This document shows positions 59,781 to 64,000 of a DNA stretch of 64,000 bases, one piece after another. Each line of letters begins with the position of its first letter. Position 1 is the first letter of the stretch. The notes under the pieces were generated by a model. The model ran no database searches. It saw nothing but the letters and a program-made list of their open reading frames with translations, and had not been told where the DNA came from. The DNA is taken from positions 310,001-374,000 of the forward strand of contig JNDT01002392.1 in NCBI GenBank assembly GCA_000697055.1, in the 5' to 3' direction. Both the position numbers and the translations under genes were made by a program. This DNA is from Saksenaea vasiformis B4078. Lineage: Eukaryota; Mucoromycota; Mucoromycetes; Mucorales; Saksenaeaceae.

Positions 59781-62700
59781 CTACATTAACCTTCTGGACA
59801 TTAATTCTGCTTTCCTATGATGTTGGGCAGCCGCTCTCCTGAGCATTTCGACAGCTTTTCTAACATCTTTATCTACACCTATGCCATACATATACATCAT
59901 CGCAAGATTATATTGCCCGTCAGCATCGTCCTGTTCAGCTGCCGTCCTAAACCACTTGAACGATTTGGAGTAGTTTCGATCAACTCCTCGGCCGTTTTTA
60001 TACATCGATGCGATCTTGATTTGCGCATCGACTGCACCTTGCTTTGCTGCTTTAGCCAACCATTCGAAGGCTTTCACATAGTCTCTCTCTATTCCTTGTC
60101 CCGTTTCGTAGATGCGTCCTATCTCGTTTTGTGCGTGTGTGTAACCCTGTTCTGCCGCTTTCATAAACCATGCAAACGCCTTCGAGTGATCGCGCTCTAC
60201 GCCATTGCCGCATTTGTATGAATATCCAACATTGTATTGCCCATGAAAATTGTTCCCCTCCGCTGCTTTTCTGTACCATTCGACTGCTTTGACATAGTCT
60301 TGATCCACTCCTTGTCCGTTATAGTATATATTTCCTATCCAATTCTCTGCGTCCGTATAACGTTGCTCTGCTGCTTTCATCAACCACTCAAAGGCCATTA
60401 TGTGGTCCTGCTCCACGCCTACGCCATTTTTGTATGACAATCCAAGATTATATTGCCCACAGGGATTGTCTCTTTCGGCCGCTTTTCTATACCACTCAGC
60501 TGCTTTGACGTCATCCTGTACTACTCCTTGTCCATTACCGTACATAACTCCTACTGCGTTTTGTGCATCCGCGAGTTCCTGATGTGCCGCTTCCATAAAC
60601 CATTCAAAAGCAGCCATGTAGTCTTGGTCTACGCCTGCACCGTTTTTATACGAAATTCCAAGGTAGTATTGACCACGAGGATCGTTCTTCTCAGCTGTCT
60701 TTCTATACCACTCTACAGCCTTGACAAAGTCTTGGTCTACTCCTTGCCCATTTGCGTACATATTTCCGATCTCATTTTGTGCATTCATGTAACCTTGTTC
60801 CGCTGCGTTCAATAGCCACTCAAATGCCATCACATAGTCCTGGTCTACACCATTGCCAAATTTGTATAACAGTCCAAGGTTGTACTGCCCGTGGACACTG
60901 TTTGCCTCTGCAGCTTTTCTGTACCACTCGAACGCTTTGACATAGTCTTCTCCTTCATGATATATATTTCCTATCCAATTCTCTGCGTCCGTATAACCCT
61001 GCTCTGCTGCTTTCATCAACCATTCAAAGGCCTTCGTGTGGTCCTGCTCCACGCCTGCGCCATTTTTGTATGACAATCCAAGATTGAATTGCCCACAGGG
61101 ATTGTCTCTTTCGGCTGCTTTTCTGTACCACTCGACTGCTTTGACGTCATCCTGTACTACTCCTTGTCCATTACTGTACATAGCTCCTACTGCGTTTTGT
61201 GCATCCGCGTATTCCTTATTTGCCGCTTCCATAAACCATTCAAATGCCTTCATGTGGTCCTGGTCTACGCCTGCACCATTTCTGTACAAAATTCCAAGGT
61301 TGTATTGACAGCGGCTTTCGTTTTTCTCAGCTGCCTTTCTATACCACTCAGCAGCCTTGACAAAGTCTTGGTCTATTCCTTGCCCATTTGCGTACATAGT
61401 TCCTATCGCATTTTGTGCTTCCGGGGAACCTTGTTCTGCTGCCTTCATCAACCACTCAAAGGCTATTACATAGTCCTGGTCCACGCCTTTGCCATATCTG
61501 TATAACAGTCCAAGGTTGTATTGCCCACAGGGATCATTCCCCACGGCTGCTTTTTGGTACCACTCGAATGCTTTGACATCGTCTTGATCTACCCCTTGTC
61601 CGCTATGGTATATGTTTCCTATCCAATTTTGTGCATTTGCATAACCCTGTTCTGCTGCTTTCATCAACCACTTAAATGCTTTCCTGTGGTCCTGGTCCAC
61701 GCCCACGCCATTTTTGTATAACAGTCCAAGATTGTATTGTCCATGGGTACTATTCCCATTGGCTGATTTTTTGTACCATTCGACAGCTTTGGCGTGGTCT
61801 TGATCTACTGCTTGCCCGTGTTCGTAGATGCACCCTATCCAATTTTGTGCATCCGCAAAACCCTGTTCTGCTGCCTTCATGAACCACTCAAAGGCCTTCA
61901 TGTCATCCTGGTCAACGCCTTTGCCATTCATGTAGGAAAGTCCAAGATTGTGTTGCCCGAGTGGATCATTTTTCTCGGCCGCTTTTCTGTACCATTCGAC
62001 GGCCTTGAAGCGGTCTTGGCCTACCCCTTGTCCGTTTGCGTACATAGTTCCTATCTCATTTTGTGCGTCCGCATGATCTTGTTCTGCTGCTTTCATCAGC
62101 CATTCAAAAGCCTTCATATAGCTCTGTTCCACGCCTATTCCACCTCTGTACGAATATCCGAGATTGTATTGTCCATAGACATTGTTCTCCTCGGCCGCTT
62201 TTCTATACCATTCTACCGCCTTGACGGAGTCCTGCTCTACTCCTTGTCCATCTTCGTACATACATCCTATCCAATTTTGTGCATCTGTATGATTTTGCTT
62301 GGCTGCTTTCATCAACCACTCAAAGGCCTTCTTATAGTCCTGATCCACACCTATGCCATTTTTGTACGACATCCCGAGATTGTGCTGCCCATGAGCGCTG
62401 TTCCCTTCCGCTGACTTTTTGTACCATTCTACCGCTTTGACGGGATCTTGATCCACACCATAGCCGTTCTGGTACATATATCCTAATGCGTTTTCGGCCC
62501 TCGCATAGTTCTGATCAACCGCTTTCTTCAACCATTCCAGTGCTATAGCATAATCCTGATCTACACCGTCGCCGTTGAGATACATGTCGCCAAGACGCCA
62601 CTGTCCATGAGCGTCTCCTTGTTCAGCTGCTTTTCTGTACCATTCGACTGCTTTCACGTAGTCTTTATCTACTCCTTGTCCTTCTTGGTACATCTCCCCA

Positions 62701-63226
62701 ATATCTGTCTGTGCAGATGCACAATTTTGATCCGCGGATTTTTCCAACCACTTGACTGCATTAACATAGTCTTGCTGCACACCTAAACCGTCTCTATACA
62801 TAAGTCCCAGGTGATATTGCGCTTTGAAGTTGCTCTGGTCAGCGGACTTTTTCAACCACTCGAAAGCTAGAGTATAATCCATTTCCACTCCACGACCATC
62901 TTTAAATGCTATCCCAAGTCGGTGCTGTGCCTCGCTATGACCTTTGCTGGCCGCTTCCTTGAGCCATTTGAATGCTTCCACGCAGTCCTGGTTTACTGCT
63001 TCTCCATCGGCATACATTGCACCAATCGTGTACTGTGCAGCTGTATCGCCGTTAATAGCAGATTCTTTCAGCGTATCAAAGAGTTTGGCTGTGTCTCCTT
63101 GTATATCTGTATATGCATTTTCTGCGGATGCGCCATTTTGCTTGAAAGGATTATGATGAATAGCTAAAAGGAAGAAGCGCTCACATGTACCTTAAAAGAT
63201 GATAATTCTTGGTCTTGAAGATCCAT
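59781..63226 (-). CDS. Large Sel1-repeat protein, copy 2, intact
   Basis: Exon 1 (63226-63191, MDLQDQELSSFK), a 50-nt intron (63190-63141, GTACAT...TTTCAAG) and exon 2 (63140-59781) give 1,131 residues. After a short lead (QNGASAENAYTDIQGD), about 30 consecutive Sel1 units of 36 residues follow, each close to MYANGQGVDQDYVKAVEWYR plus KAAEQ-x-AQYNLG. One unit (at about 60950) lacks four residues. Units alternate between a VEWYRKAAE...GQYNLG type and an FEWLMKAAEQ...AQNEIG type, and six-unit blocks are themselves repeated. No signal peptide, membrane segment or catalytic domain. Sel1 proteins form superhelices that bind partners: chitin synthase regulators (Skt5/Chs4) and Hrd3 are fungal examples, but no CaaX end is present here. 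The role is therefore unknown. Convergent with GH17 copy 2. Confidence 0.93.
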
Positions 63227-64000
63227 AGCTGCGGTGAAAGGAAAGGAAGATGTCCCTGATGCGTGATCATTTTTAAATGAAGTGTAACATGTGGCTCAGT
63301 TACCATTGTAGGGTGGCGCTCTTTATTCATAACCCAGTTATCGCGCTATTCAGGGTCAGTGAAACAGTCTGAGTACACCTGATGCCTGACGTGCCACAAT
63401 TTTCACCAATGTCGTTTGAATAGTGTCCCATGCTTTCTTCCCCTTCGGATAGCTCTGACATCGAAAAGCCTGCAAGTAGAAAAAGGAAAAAAAAGGCCCA
63501 GCGGAGCTACAGAGCTAACCCCTGTCAGCCTCCGTGTCACTGGAATAACGGTATGTAGACCTTTGTATGACAAGGGACAATTCAATTGAGGGATTTACTG
63601 TCAGAGCTGGAGCGACATCCTTGAGAAGACATGCCCTCTCCAAAGTGCTTCAAATTGCAGATATGTCCATTTAGAAGCATATCACATTTGCCAAAGTATA
63701 CAACAATTAAACAGACATTGCTTTAGTGAATGGGCTTTGCATGTATACAGTGAACATATATTTTGATTTGTAGTAATTGCTATGTCTCGGATAGAGGCGC
63801 ATCATCTGGTATTCTTATCAGATTCTCTTTCAAATATTGATGGGAATATCCACACAGCAACTACATTTCCCTGTCCACTTCTGCATACAAAGTTCTGGGG
63901 AACTTGTGTTTGCACCAATGCTTAAAATAGAGTCCGAGTATCTGCTTTTCTTCTTTAGTGACTTCTCTTATGGCTAATGTCAACGTCGGCAAACGTCGTG
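63227..64000. other. Upstream flank of Sel1 copy 2 and start of a further module spacer
   Basis: 63290-63330 and 63600-63680 match the flank of copy 1 (GGGTGGCGCTC, ATCCTTGAG, CCTCTCCAAAGTGCTTCAA). About 63335-63600 is extra here and includes a plus frame from 63431 (MLSSPSDSSDIEKPASRKRK) ending at a GTATGT donor-like site near 63552. 63915-63985 resembles the spacer that lies 3' of the Sel1 genes at 59600-59690 and 52880-52930. Confidence 0.5.

Noticed and set aside
61794..62414. 206-codon plus-strand open frame with repeats, and similar shorter ones at 59817-61721
   Set aside because: Antisense of the Sel1 array; the periodic hydrophobic pattern is a shadow of the 108-bp repeat.
59781..63017. 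Regular 108/216-bp periodicity resembling a repeat array such as CRISPR or a satellite
   Set aside because: The periodicity is a coding Sel1 array in an uninterrupted frame; unit lengths and a eukaryotic setting exclude CRISPR.
1..64000. tRNA or rRNA genes
   Set aside because: I looked for T-loop and acceptor patterns and rRNA core sequences and recognised none; GGTTCGGGACAGAGG recurs but belongs to repeat family A, not to a tRNA T-arm.

Overview
The window looks like nuclear DNA of a filamentous early-diverging fungus, most likely a member of Mucoromycota. Genes are dense and carry many short introns (mostly 41-60 nt, GT-AG, with a few apparent GC-AG). The gene set includes ATG11, the syntaxin TLG2, RPL31, PRP4, PMT4, a dynamitin, RPA12 and GSH2. 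Intergenic DNA is littered with decayed repeats. No tRNA, rRNA or CRISPR array was recognised. Family assignments come from reading translated motifs by eye; no database search was possible.

Layout. 1-4257 (-) is ATG11, with its 3' end beyond the left edge. 6418-7899 (+) is a GH27 alpha-galactosidase-like gene, convergent with TLG2 at 7933-9139 (-). A foldback MITE lies at 9569-9705. RPL31 (11217-11872, -) and the splicing factor PRP4 (12189-14192, -) follow. PMT4 (14968-17755, +) diverges from PRP4. Next come a Lys/Glu-rich disordered protein (20260-21440, -), a short coiled-coil protein (22737-23308, -), dynamitin (24327-26171, -) and RPA12 (26999-27537, -). 27.6-33.7 kb is a gene-poor, repeat-rich stretch that ends in a decayed TnpB/Fanzor-like nuclease relic (about 33030-33626).

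33747-42191 (+) is a very large multi-exon helical-repeat protein with two C1-like zinc motifs, possibly UNC80-related. It is followed on the same strand by glutathione synthetase GSH2 (42720-44559) and a DDHD-domain phospholipase A1 (45152-47963).

The right quarter is a duplicated module: a secreted GH17 beta-1,3-glucanase (+), a small secreted surface-type protein (+) and a convergent Sel1-repeat gene (-). In copy 1 (50142-54617) the GH17 and small-protein genes are intact but the Sel1 gene is broken. In copy 2 (58351-63226) GH17 is intact, the small protein is truncated, and the Sel1 gene is intact and expanded to about 30 repeats. Spacer sequence at the extreme right suggests a further Sel1 copy outside the window. 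Copies of one dispersed repeat family (family A) sit at about 5.6, 9.9, 18.6, 26.7, 29.1, 31.4, 32.3, 55 and 56 kb, including between the two module copies.
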